Shown piece by piece: positions 1 through 5,447 of a stretch of 9,097 nucleotides of DNA; within the stretch, counting starts at the first letter, position 1, and every line of letters starts with the position of its first letter. Source of the DNA: Treponema sp. (lineage in GTDB: Bacteria; Spirochaetota; Spirochaetia; Treponematales; Breznakiellaceae); NCBI GenBank assembly GCA_031275515.1, contig JAISOQ010000127.1:1-9097 (forward strand). Direction: 5' to 3'. Both the position numbers and the translations under genes were made by a program. Below the pieces are notes generated by a model, which was not told the DNA's origin, ran no database searches, and was given only the letters and a program-made list of their open reading frames with translations.

Positions 1-18
1 TCATAAAGCTTACTCCTT
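1..18 (-). promoter_or_regulatory. RBS and start codon of a gene leaving the window on the left
   Basis: Read on the minus strand, AAGGAG (plus positions 13-18) lies 8 bases before an ATG (plus positions 2-4), a textbook Shine-Dalgarno arrangement. Only the start codon and one further base are inside the window, so nothing can be said about the product. A promoter candidate at 110-139 and a leader hairpin at 31-50 point the same way. Confidence 0.6.
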
Positions 19-30
19 ATTAAAACAATT

Positions 31-50
31 CCCTCTCCATACAAAGAGGG
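31..50. other. Short hairpin in the leader of the leftmost gene
   Basis: CCCTCT (31-36) pairs perfectly with AGAGGG (45-50) across an 8-base loop. On the plus strand it is followed by TTCTTTT, so it could be a weak terminator. On the minus strand it lies in the presumed 5' leader, about 12 bases upstream of the Shine-Dalgarno at 13-18. The sequence does not decide between these roles. Confidence 0.35.
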
Positions 51-109
51 TTCTTTTATAACCGGCAACCCAGGCCCTTCCTGGACTTTCCCGGCAAAAA
101 ACCTGCCTT

Positions 110-139
110 ATACTAAGCGTAAACTTATTGCCATGTCAA
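110..139 (-). promoter_or_regulatory. Sigma-70-like promoter for the leftmost minus-strand gene
   Basis: On the minus strand there is a perfect -35 TTGACA (plus 134-139), an 18-base spacer, and TAGTAT (plus 110-115, 4 of 6 consensus bases) as -10. TATAAG overlaps the -10 slightly further downstream. Transcription would begin near 103 and give a leader of about 100 nt before the ATG at 4, containing the hairpin at 31-50. Confidence 0.45.
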
Positions 140-360
140 TAAGGTATCCAAACATTTCGGTAAAAAAAACATTAATCCGCAGTCAATTTTTTAAATGCCC
201 CGGCCAATACCTTCGACAAGTCCCGGCGGCTTAGTATGGGATCACCCTACCGGCTTACTATGAATTTGTCAAGCCTTTATCCTGCAAGTCTGCAAATTAA
301 TTTCGGGTAATTCTCAGGGGCTTTCCCAAAACTTCAGTTCCGGGAAGCCTCTATGTAGAG
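140..360. other. Intergenic stretch with short repeats and a degenerate hairpin
   Basis: No coding region is supported here. CGGCTTAGTATG (227-238) and CGGCTTACTATG (251-262) form a direct repeat differing at one base with a 24-bp period. A short hairpin with GGG (238-240) and CCC (245-247) plus GTA/TAC outside a bulged T lies between them. The core GCTTAGTAT also occurs inverted at 110-118, inside the presumed promoter. A degraded copy of the hairpin family lies at 317-351 and is listed separately. Confidence 0.4.
317..351 (-). repeat. Degenerate copy of the dispersed hairpin repeat
   Basis: Read on the minus strand, this 35-base segment aligns with the perfect hairpin at 4585-4620 at about 31 of 36 positions, including an uninterrupted 13-base TGAAGTTTTGGGA. 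Its own arms no longer pair fully: GGCTTTCCC (319-327) against GGGAAGCC (342-349) needs one bulge, and the inner A/T arm is broken. It lies beyond the terminator-like hairpin that follows the NrnA-type gene, so it is probably an old insertion. Confidence 0.55.
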
Positions 361-405
361 AAAAGAAAACCTCGCCCGGGATACGCCGCTTTTATCCGGC
401 CCGGG
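361..405 (-). terminator. Probable intrinsic terminator after the DHH phosphoesterase gene
   Basis: Immediately after the stop codon (406-408), the minus strand carries CCCGGG arms (400-405 and 375-380), with a possible inner GCCG/CGGC pairing (385-388 with 397-400). The tract TTTTCTTTT (plus 361-369) follows. The stem is interrupted, so it is weaker than the other two terminators in the window, but its position and polarity fit. Confidence 0.5.
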
Positions 406-1419
406 TCAGGCCGTCAATCCGCCGGGCCCGTCAGGCCCGTCAGCCAGCTGGCCGGCGAATGCCTCGATGAACCTGGGTTTAAGCTCTTCAATGGTCCCGG
501 CAAGCTTGACGCCCGCGGCGTTTTTATGCCCGCCGCCGCCGAACCGGGCGGCGATTTCCGCCACATTGACCAGATCCCGGCTCCGCAGGCCCACAGTACA
601 GTCCTGGGCGCTTTCCTGACGTATCACCATTATGGCCTCAACCCCGGCGATGGATTGCAGTAACTGGTACAGGCTGTCGGAATCCCGGCCTTCAAGGCCG
701 AATTTCCGGGTGTCTTCGTAGGTCTCGAATGAATAGACGAGCTTTCCCCCGTAATGAGTTTCGGCCCGGGCAAGAATATGCCCCAGGAGTATGCGGGAAC
801 CGAGGCTTTTCCCTCCGTGCATGGCTTGGAACACATTTTTGGGATTTGCCCCGGCCCGTATCATCCTGGAGGCGTAGGCAAAGGTTTCGGCTCCGCCGGT
901 ATCCACATGGCGGAAAAATCCCGTATCCGTACAGAGGCCGAAAAGAAGGAATCCCGCTTCTTCCGGGGTTGGGGTAAGGCCCAGTGCTTCGATGACCGCC
1001 AGAACCAAGAAAGTAACCGACGGGGCTTCAGTATCCAGAAACGCCGCCGTCTCAGGAGCAGCCTCCCGGTTGGTGGCATGATGGTCTATGATCGCCGTGG
1101 GAAGCCCTTTGAGCGCCCCTTCCAGGCCGCCGGTACGGTCCGCCGCGGCGCAGTCCAGGATGATAACCCGGCTCCCCGCCCGTTCAGGTTCCCCGATTTT
1201 GTCCTTAAAGCGATCCGCAAAGGGTACAATCTCGGTCCGCTTAAAAGGACCGGCTGAACAGGGGATCGCTTCCTTTCCAAGGCGTTTCAGCGCCGACGTA
1301 AGAGCCAGCTGGCTCCCCACGCAGTCACCATCAGGTTCATGGTGACCAGCGATTAGGAATTTTGAGCCTGTCTGAATGAAATCAATTAAATTCCGGGGAA
1401 CCGGAAGCGGTCTTACCAT
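406..1419 (-). CDS. nrnA: DHH/DHHA1 phosphoesterase, NrnA-type oligoribonuclease / pAp phosphatase
   Basis: This 337-aa soluble protein has the complete DHH-family layout. HHEPDGD at residues 26-32 supplies the H-x-x-P-D-x-D metal motif, D89 lies in VIILDC, and D112-H113-H114 form the DHH signature. D165 lies in LFGLCTDTGFFRH, and the DHHA1 nucleic-acid-binding motif GGGGHKNAAG occupies 294-303. Family knowledge: NrnA proteins degrade 2-5-nt RNA oligomers (nanoRNA) to mononucleotides and dephosphorylate 3'-phosphoadenosine 5'-phosphate, using Mn2+ in the cytoplasm. Length and motif spacing match NrnA rather than RecJ or c-di-AMP phosphodiesterase GdpP, which has membrane and GGDEF-like parts. 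The start ATG shares one base with the upstream gene's stop (TAATG), which suggests translational coupling. Only a weak Shine-Dalgarno (GGA) is seen. Substrate specificity is inferred from family membership. Confidence 0.88.
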   Translation of the reverse strand: MVRPLPVPRNLIDFIQTGSKFLIAGHHEPDGDCVGSQLALTSALKRLGKEAIPCSAGPFKRTEIVPFADRFKDKIGEPERAGSRVIILDCAAADRTGGLEGALKGLPTAIIDHHATNREAAPETAAFLDTEAPSVTFLVLAVIEALGLTPTPEEAGFLLFGLCTDTGFFRHVDTGGAETFAYASRMIRAGANPKNVFQAMHGGKSLGSRILLGHILARAETHYGGKLVYSFETYEDTRKFGLEGRDSDSLYQLLQSIAGVEAIMVIRQESAQDCTVGLRSRDLVNVAEIAARFGGGGHKNAAGVKLAGTIEELKPRFIEAFAGQLADGPDGPGGLTA

Positions 1420-1835
1420 TAATATTCCAGATGAACTTCATCCACGTTTTCAAAATAGCTGTCCAGATTGACTCCTAAGGGAATATTCCCCCAGCTGTCA
1501 TGGGGCAAAGACCGCACATAGAGGCGGACATGGCTGAATTCCCCATCCTTATAGTAAATCGACAGGGAAGGCCAGTCGGTCCCGCGGCCCAGGTGGACAA
1601 TCTCACCCTTGCTTGCGGCGTCGGTAAACCATTCCACCGGCAGATAGAGACGGCCAACATCCGTCAGCCCTTTCCGGTATTGTATTACGTAACCCTTACG
1701 GTAGGGGTAGATTTTTTCTACCGTGGTATTGACGTAATAATAGGCGGCCTTTTTGTTATCAGCCCCCTCTTGAGCGGCAGCCGGGAAAACCACTGCAATA
1801 AGAACAATAATACCAATCAAAAAATGACGTTTCAT
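1419..1835 (-). CDS. Small exported protein of unknown function upstream of nrnA
   Basis: This 138-aa protein is not recognised. Residues 1-21 form a clear signal peptide: basic MKRH, a hydrophobic run rich in I/V/L/F, and a likely cut after AAA in PAAAQ. There is no lipobox Cys, so the mature part of about 117 residues is probably periplasmic. It is rich in Tyr and Trp, with alternating beta-like stretches (YYYVNTTVEKIYPY, YVIQY, LYLPVEWF, SIYYKDGEFSHVRLYV) and no Cys, suggesting a small all-beta fold. GGAGG (plus 1843-1847) lies 7 bases before the ATG and fixes the start. A promoter precedes it at 1866-1894. Its stop overlaps the nrnA start, so the two are one transcript, yet one product is exported and the other is cytoplasmic. 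Confidence 0.8.
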   Translation of the reverse strand: MKRHFLIGIIVLIAVVFPAAAQEGADNKKAAYYYVNTTVEKIYPYRKGYVIQYRKGLTDVGRLYLPVEWFTDAASKGEIVHLGRGTDWPSLSIYYKDGEFSHVRLYVRSLPHDSWGNIPLGVNLDSYFENVDEVHLEY

Positions 1836-1865
1836 CCTGATTCCTCCGGAAATTATACTTAGTTC

Positions 1866-1894
1866 AGTATAACGAATGATGAATTATCCGGCAA
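1866..1894 (-). promoter_or_regulatory. Sigma-70-like promoter for the exported protein-nrnA pair
   Basis: On the minus strand, TTGCCG (plus 1889-1894, 4 of 6), a 17-base spacer and TATACT (plus 1866-1871, 5 of 6) lie 31-59 bases ahead of the ATG at 1835. A perfect TATAAT occurs closer to the gene but would put the transcript start in or next to the Shine-Dalgarno, so the upstream pair is preferred. Confidence 0.5.
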
Positions 1895-1901
1895 GGGGGT
1901 A

Positions 1902-1935
1902 AAAAAAATAAAAAAGGCCGGTTGTTGCACCGGCC
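1902..1935 (-). terminator. Intrinsic terminator after the M23-PEGA transcription unit
   Basis: On the minus strand, GGCCGGT (plus 1929-1935) pairs perfectly with ACCGGCC (plus 1916-1922) around a 6-base loop and is followed directly by TTTTTT-A-TTTTTTTT (plus 1902-1915, all A on the plus strand except one T). This is a canonical rho-independent terminator about 115 bases after the PEGA gene stop. A third copy of the arm (ACCGGCC, 2046-2052) overlaps that stop codon and could compete with the hairpin. Confidence 0.85.
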
Positions 1936-1955
1936 CTGCCCTTGAGGCAATCGGA

Positions 1956-1990
1956 AGTATAGTGATTTGGGAGGGGAACTATACTCCCAA
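1956..1990 (-). other. Interleaved inverted repeats in the 3' untranslated region of the PEGA gene
   Basis: Two perfect 7-base inverted repeats interleave: AGTATAG (1956-1962) with CTATACT (1979-1985), and TTGGGAG (1967-1973) with CTCCCAA (1984-1990). They overlap by two bases on the right side. They could therefore form alternative hairpins or, with slight trimming, an H-type pseudoknot in the transcript between the PEGA stop and the terminator at 1902-1935. No known RNA family is recognised. Confidence 0.3.
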
Positions 1991-2051
1991 CAATTTATAT
2001 ATCGGTATAACGGGCGCTTTCTTTACCCTTTTTTTTAAATACCGGACCGGC

Positions 2052-3047
2052 CTAATCGTTTTCAGAAATCTGCACGTCCACCGTCATGGATACCCGGTAG
2101 GTTTTCCCCTTTTGGACCGTCAGGGATTTTATGATGGAATAATCGTTTAACTGGAATTTAACCTCGTGAGCTCCCGGCGTTACCAGCATAGGTTTCTCCG
2201 GGGAAACGACGGGCTGATTGTCGAAAAGGATCTGGACGTTTTCCGGGGCTTCGAAGATCACCAGAGGAGCGGGGTCCTTCAATGCAATGTTCAGCTCCAT
2301 TGTTTTGCCTCTTTCTACGATAAAAGCCCGGCTTTCGTTGCGATAGTCGCTGGACAGGATCACCAGATGGTGTTCGCCTTCCTTGATCAGCCGCTCTTCC
2401 CCGGGGTTCTCTATCACCTGATCGTCGATAAGGACGGTGAAAGGCCGGTCCCGGAGGTTTTCGGGATACCGGAGAATGAGGCGCACCGCCCCTTCATTGC
2501 TCAGTATAGGCTTTACCTGGAAAGAAAAACGCATGGCTTCCAGCTCTTCACTCACACCCTTGATAACCGGCATAACACGGAACAGAATCGGAAAGGATGA
2601 AGGGAAGACGGCCTCCGGCAGAACCGTAGCGTAAGGGGAGGTCTTGAGGCCGTGGTCCGCCCTGAGGGGGATCTGATAAATAGTCAGGAATTTATTCGGG
2701 ACAGGCTCGAAGAAGATCTGCCGCCCTTCAATATCCGCGATTGTGGTATCGGGGACTGCGTTCAAATCGGCGTATATGGCGATGGCCAGGCTCCCGCGAT
2801 AGGGGAAGTAGTTCTGAGGCGTCGTGAATTCCACTTCTACCCCCCGAAAAAAACGGGTATCTTCATTCAGGACTATAAGAGCCGAGTCAGTGTAGGAAAG
2901 GGGTATTGATTTTTCTTCAGAATTCTCCAGGGCAACCTCTGTAGAACCCGCAATAAAGACCCGCAGGGATTCCGCTTCAATAAAAAAAGGAAAAAATAGA
3001 ACTATGAGAGTAAATATGCAGCCCGCAGCAGGCCGTTTTTTCATCAC
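2052..3047 (-). CDS. Exported protein with two C-terminal PEGA-like repeats
   Basis: This 331-aa protein (330 if the ATG at 3042-3044 is used instead of the adjacent GTG) begins with a signal peptide of about 25 residues: MMKKRP, a hydrophobic core, and a probable cut near IEAES. The middle, about 30-185, is an unrecognised beta-rich region. The last 140 residues hold two PEGA-like beta-sandwich repeats, about 187-257 and 262-325. Each has a displayed-peptide D-D-Q or D-N-Q turn, G-[EA]-H-x-[LV] before a DY, and a closing [ER/QK]GK[TM]. PEGA domains are common in surface proteins and associate with envelope sugars or proteins, so a periplasmic or surface structural role is likely. It follows the M23 peptidase gene by 10 bases, and its Shine-Dalgarno TAAGG overlaps that gene's stop codon, so the two are cotranscribed. 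Specific function is unknown. Confidence 0.8.
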   Translation of the reverse strand: MMKKRPAAGCIFTLIVLFFPFFIEAESLRVFIAGSTEVALENSEEKSIPLSYTDSALIVLNEDTRFFRGVEVEFTTPQNYFPYRGSLAIAIYADLNAVPDTTIADIEGRQIFFEPVPNKFLTIYQIPLRADHGLKTSPYATVLPEAVFPSSFPILFRVMPVIKGVSEELEAMRFSFQVKPILSNEGAVRLILRYPENLRDRPFTVLIDDQVIENPGEERLIKEGEHHLVILSSDYRNESRAFIVERGKTMELNIALKDPAPLVIFEAPENVQILFDNQPVVSPEKPMLVTPGAHEVKFQLNDYSIIKSLTVQKGKTYRVSMTVDVQISEND

Positions 3048-3057
3048 CGAATATACC

Positions 3058-3999
3058 TTACTTAAATAAATATAAATACTTTTCCGGGTCCCGGGCTACG
3101 CCATTTTGTCTCAATTCAAAGTGCAAATGAGGTCCCGTGGATTGCCCGGTAGAACCAACTTTACCTATAAGATTACCAGATTGGACGGTATTTAGCAATA
3201 CCGTATGAATTTCTGAAAGGTGTCCATACAGACTGGTCCAGTCCCCGTGGCTGATGATAATGTAATTGCCGTATACGGGATCGTATCCCTGGGCGGTAAC
3301 CACTCCGTTCCGGGCCGCGAAAACTTCTGTTCCCGCCGGCGCCGCCAGGTCCAGGCCCTGATGGAACCGCGGGTTCCCGGTAACCGGGTTTATCCGGGGT
3401 CCGAAAGGGCTGGTCAGCCGGTAGTTCCGCAGGGGGAACTGAAAGTTCGAATGCAGGAAAAACGCCCGTTCCGTGGGGGAGAAGTCCTCTCCGGGGATGA
3501 ATCTAAACCGTTCGGTTTCGTTCCCCCGTCTAATGGTCAGCGGGATGCCCCTCCCGTCGTTCCGCGCCGAGACGAGAAGCATCTCCAAATCCGTACGGGG
3601 TTTCTCCGGAATGAAAATTCCCGGCATGGAGGGGAGAAGCACGCCGCCGGGTAACTTCGCGGTTACGGCGGACAGCCGGTTCAGGGTAGCTAGGGCGGCA
3701 TAGGGCACGGTACACCGGGCCGCCAGATCCAGAAGGTCTTCCCCGGAATTGGGAGTATAGGCGTAGATAGTTAGATTTTCGGCCAGGCTTGCGTCCTTGA
3801 TGCTTTCCGCGTCCTGCCGGTTAAAGAGGCGTTTCCTGGCGGCTTCCACGTCCGCCAAATACTGCCTGAAAAGTACATCCCCGTTATCCAGCCGGGTAAT
3901 CCCGGGGAAAACAGCTTCCCGGCTTTCCCCCTTTATCGGAGAAACGGCAAAGCATATCAAGACGAAAAGGGCCGGAAACCGAAAGGAACGGGGATTCAT
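3058..3999 (-). CDS. Secreted M23-family (LytM-type) metallopeptidase with LysM-like segment
   Basis: This 313-aa protein has a C-terminal M23 peptidase domain at about 194-305. Its zinc ligands are visible: H213 and D217 in HQGLD, H293 in GPHLHFEL, and the catalytic H291. H260 in LYGHL and the SPFGPRINPVTG entry loop are also typical. Residues 75-130 resemble a LysM cell-wall-binding module (a T-I-Y-A-Y turn, LLDLAARC, LNRL, then LLPS-x-PGIFIP). The N terminus, MNPRSFRF plus a hydrophobic run ending near SPIKG, is a signal peptide. The family cuts peptidoglycan peptide cross-links or, as an activator, controls amidases. All ligands are intact, so it is probably active. An in-frame ATG at 4074 was not used, because the extension would start in the terminator T-tract and bury the signal peptide. 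The chosen ATG has GGAG about 11 bases upstream. The PEGA gene follows. Confidence 0.88.
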   Translation of the reverse strand: MNPRSFRFPALFVLICFAVSPIKGESREAVFPGITRLDNGDVLFRQYLADVEAARKRLFNRQDAESIKDASLAENLTIYAYTPNSGEDLLDLAARCTVPYAALATLNRLSAVTAKLPGGVLLPSMPGIFIPEKPRTDLEMLLVSARNDGRGIPLTIRRGNETERFRFIPGEDFSPTERAFFLHSNFQFPLRNYRLTSPFGPRINPVTGNPRFHQGLDLAAPAGTEVFAARNGVVTAQGYDPVYGNYIIISHGDWTSLYGHLSEIHTVLLNTVQSGNLIGKVGSTGQSTGPHLHFELRQNGVARDPEKYLYLFK

Positions 4000-4072
4000 T
4001 GCCACAGGCTCTCCGTGTATCACATAATTGAGGGCGATCCTTGACAGGGGGTTATATATGAGAAAAACGGAC

Positions 4073-4098
4073 AAAAAAGGCTGTCCCTAAGGACAGCC
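4073..4098 (-). terminator. Intrinsic terminator after the ferredoxin gene
   Basis: On the minus strand, GGCTGTCC (plus 4091-4098) pairs perfectly with GGACAGCC (plus 4079-4086) around a 4-base loop, followed by TTTTTT (plus 4073-4078). This is a strong canonical terminator. It ends only 73 bases before the M23 gene's ATG, so it separates the ferredoxin from that unit unless read-through occurs. Its arms share the GGCTGTCC core with the dispersed hairpin family. Confidence 0.88.
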
Positions 4099-4116
4099 CC
4101 TGTTCGTGGTTCCCCG

Positions 4117-4213
4117 GAGCTTGGCTCTAACAGAGCCTTGACTCTTATAGAGCCTTGACTCTTATAGAGCCTTGGCTCTTATAGAGTCTTGACTCTTACA
4201 GAGTCTTGGCTCT
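4117..4213 (-). repeat. Array of six 17-bp palindromic tandem repeats in the ferredoxin 3' untranslated region
   Basis: On the minus strand the unit is AGAGYCAAGRCTCTRTA. There are five full units (4129-4213) and a shorter sixth (4117-4128), with exact 17-base spacing. Each unit is an imperfect palindrome, AGAGYC-AA-GRCTCT. At the variable inner position the units show T-A, C-G, two T-G pairs and one C-A mismatch. Neighbouring units can pair instead, GRCTCT-RTA-AGAGYC, giving 6-bp stems with 3-base loops. The first unit overlaps the ferredoxin stop codon, and the array ends 18 bases before the terminator. It has no CRISPR spacers and is not in frame as a protein repeat. Role unknown: mRNA stability, protein binding and slipped duplication are all possible. 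Confidence 0.8.
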
Positions 4214-4382
4214 AAGCGGAGGCAATCGCTTCGACAGGGCAGACTCCGGCGCAGGCTCCGCAATCCTGACACAAACCGGAATCTATCCAGCGGGCGCCGT
4301 CCTTTTCGGAAATTGCTTCTACTGGACATTCACTGTCACAGGTACCACAATTTATGCACTCACTACTGATAGTATACGCCAT
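4212..4382 (-). CDS. 2[4Fe-4S] clostridial-type ferredoxin
   Basis: This 56-aa protein begins MAYTISSEC. It carries two complete cluster motifs: C9-x2-C12-x2-C15-x3-C19-P and C38-x2-C41-x2-C44-x3-C48-P, each followed by VEAI. This is the full cysteine set of a bacterial 8Fe ferredoxin at its usual minimal length, with the expected internal symmetry. It is a soluble low-potential electron carrier, typically serving pyruvate:ferredoxin oxidoreductase, hydrogenases and related enzymes in anaerobes, and so points to fermentative metabolism. No partner enzyme is encoded nearby, so the specific partner is unknown. GAGAGG on the minus strand, about 6 bases ahead of the ATG, supports the start. The gene is monocistronic: an array of palindromic repeats begins at its stop codon and a strong terminator follows. 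Confidence 0.95.
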   Translation of the reverse strand: MAYTISSECINCGTCDSECPVEAISEKDGARWIDSGLCQDCGACAGVCPVEAIASA

Positions 4383-4671
4383 ATCTAACCTCTCTTGATC
4401 ATTAAGATATTATCAGAATACAGGATTTTCCGGCTAAATGCAAGAATATTCGCACGAGACTGCCGGGCGGCAGTGCAGGGCGGCTAACCTTTTCAACCGT
4501 AACGGCAATGGAGAAGAACGCAAGTCCTTATCGTACAACGGCGTATGGGCTGTCCGGCATGTTCCTGCTATTGTAATAAAGATCGAGGCTGTCCCAAAAC
4601 TGAAGTTTTGGGACAGCCTCGACAGACAACGCCTCTTGAATTCTCTGTTTTTCAGGGGTATTTTAAGATTT
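4383..4671. other. Divergent intergenic region between ferredoxin and membrane protein
   Basis: This region lies between two divergently oriented genes. A weak candidate ferredoxin promoter is TTGCAT, 17 bases, TATTCT on the minus strand, and TAATAT also occurs nearby; neither is convincing. ACTGCC (4459-4464) and GGCAGT (4469-4474) form a 6-bp hairpin with a 4-base loop. A long perfect hairpin of the dispersed family lies at 4583-4622. The plus frame is open from an ATG at 4438, but the first 78 codons would translate this hairpin and show no domain, so coding is considered unlikely. Confidence 0.4.
4583..4622 (+). repeat. Perfect 18-bp-stem hairpin, best copy of the dispersed repeat family
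   Basis: TCGAGGCTGTCCCAAAAC (4583-4600) is perfectly complementary to 4605-4622 around a TGAA loop. No T-tract follows on the plus strand, and the minus strand is likewise not followed by a clean T-run, so it is not an ordinary terminator. The arm resembles insertion-sequence terminal inverted repeats beginning GGCTGTCCCAAAA, so a miniature or remnant mobile element is possible. It ends 49 bases before the ATG of the downstream membrane protein. Other copies are at 7306-7341 and, degraded and inverted, 317-351. Confidence 0.75.
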
Positions 4672-5076
4672 ATGTGGCTGGTAATGATCCCGGCGTCTTG
4701 TATTGCCTTGGCGGTTATCCTCTATTTTGCAATATCGAAGAGGTCATCCCCCGAAGTAAGGCGGCTTGCGGTGAGCGCCCTCGCGCTGGCGGCTATTGCC
4801 CTTATAGTATGCATCGTTTTCATTGCAACCGCCCCTTCTCAGGAAGCCGAACCCGGACCGGCAGCGCTTCCTCTTCCGGTCAAGCCGGCTGCGCCGGTCC
4901 AGAAGGTGAATTGGCAGGAACTTCTTTTTTTTGGCGTACTTCTCATCCTGCTTCTTCTGTTCCTTGCTGCTTTTTCCCGCCGGAATGTATCGCCTAAAAC
5001 CGAGGAAAAAGAGGCTGCATACCAGGATGAGCCGGGCGGGGATGATGACGGCAGGTGGCAGCGGCGTTCAGGGTAA
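4672..5076 (+). CDS. Small membrane protein of unknown function, three predicted helices
   Basis: This 134-aa protein is not recognised. It has three hydrophobic segments: about 5-21 (IPASCIALAVILYF), 30-52 (a long A/L/I/V run ending VFIATA) and 80-98 (LLFFGVLLILLLLFLAAF). A linker rich in Pro and Ala (about 53-75) lies between the second and third. The C-terminal tail of about 35 residues is charged and largely acidic (KTEEKE, GGDDDG). The start is uncertain: AGGGG lies 13 bases upstream of the chosen ATG, an ATG four codons later is an alternative, and the frame stays open back to 4438 through the perfect hairpin at 4583-4622, which argues against a longer protein. It stands alone between the divergent ferredoxin and the envelope operon. 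Confidence 0.6.
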   Translation: MWLVMIPASCIALAVILYFAISKRSSPEVRRLAVSALALAAIALIVCIVFIATAPSQEAEPGPAALPLPVKPAAPVQKVNWQELLFFGVLLILLLLFLAAFSRRNVSPKTEEKEAAYQDEPGGDDDGRWQRRSG

Positions 5077-5447
5077 AGGCCCGCCGTATGGGCGAATTCC
5101 AGCTCCCCGGGATACCGGAGTGAAAATTCAGGAAAATCACGATGATTTTTTCGCACTTCAGATTAAAATTGGCGTTATATAGACTTATGTTAGCAGTTCC
5201 CGCCTTGGGCTTCCAAAAACAAGAACAACCCATCCAAAACCCTGCCGGATTTACACTCTTTATAATTGCATATTAAAGTCCGGTATTTTACGGCAAGGCC
5301 GCTGGATTTGGCTTTACAAAGTATTCTGTACTCTATAATTCGAATTTGCGAAAAAATTGACAAACAAAATCAAATATAACATAACCTATTGACGCGTCTA
5401 TAAAAATTAAACTAAAATAAACATAACACAACTAAACCTGGTAATAT
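5077..5447. other. AT-rich intergenic region upstream of the envelope operon
   Basis: No gene is seen in these 371 bases, and the base composition falls sharply from the GC-rich flanks. An AT-rich stem (AAAATCA 5133-5139 with TGATTTT 5143-5149, 3-base loop) could be a weak terminator for the membrane-protein gene. Two perfect TATAAT hexamers occur at 5261-5266 and 5334-5339 in similar settings (CACTCTTTATAATTG and GTACTCTATAATTCG), but neither has a good -35 at 16-18 bases. TTGACA at 5357-5362 also lacks a well-spaced -10. The best promoter is listed at 5389-5418. Confidence 0.5.
5389..5418 (+). promoter_or_regulatory. Sigma-70-like promoter of the envelope operon
   Basis: TTGACG (5389-5394, 5 of 6) and TAAAAT (5413-5418, 5 of 6) are separated by 18 bases. 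Transcription would begin near 5425, leaving a leader of only about 23 bases before the ATG at 5448. The palindrome GACGCGTC (5391-5398) overlaps the -35 and could be an operator half-site or chance. No strong Shine-Dalgarno precedes the first ATG. Confidence 0.5.

Noticed and set aside
754..1257. Open plus-strand frame of 167 codons opposite the NrnA-type gene
   Set aside because: It lies entirely inside a gene with all catalytic motifs on the other strand, has no RBS, and its translation shows no domain or signal. The length is explained by GC-rich codon composition.
4000..4074. Extended M23 start at the ATG at 4074
   Set aside because: It begins inside the terminator T-tract, lacks a Shine-Dalgarno, and would place 25 residues ahead of a clear signal peptide.
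4117..4213. CRISPR array
   Set aside because: Units are directly abutting with a 17-base period and no unique spacers, and no cas gene is seen.
4438..4671. N-terminal extension of the three-helix membrane protein back to an ATG at 4438
   Set aside because: It would translate an 18-bp perfect hairpin that occurs elsewhere as non-coding DNA, and adds 78 residues with no domain or signal ahead of the membrane segments.
5357..5380. TTGACA (5357-5362) with TATAAC (5375-5380) as a promoter
   Set aside because: Both hexamers are good, but the 12-base spacer is far too short for a sigma-70 promoter; the pair at 5389-5418 has an acceptable 18-base spacing.
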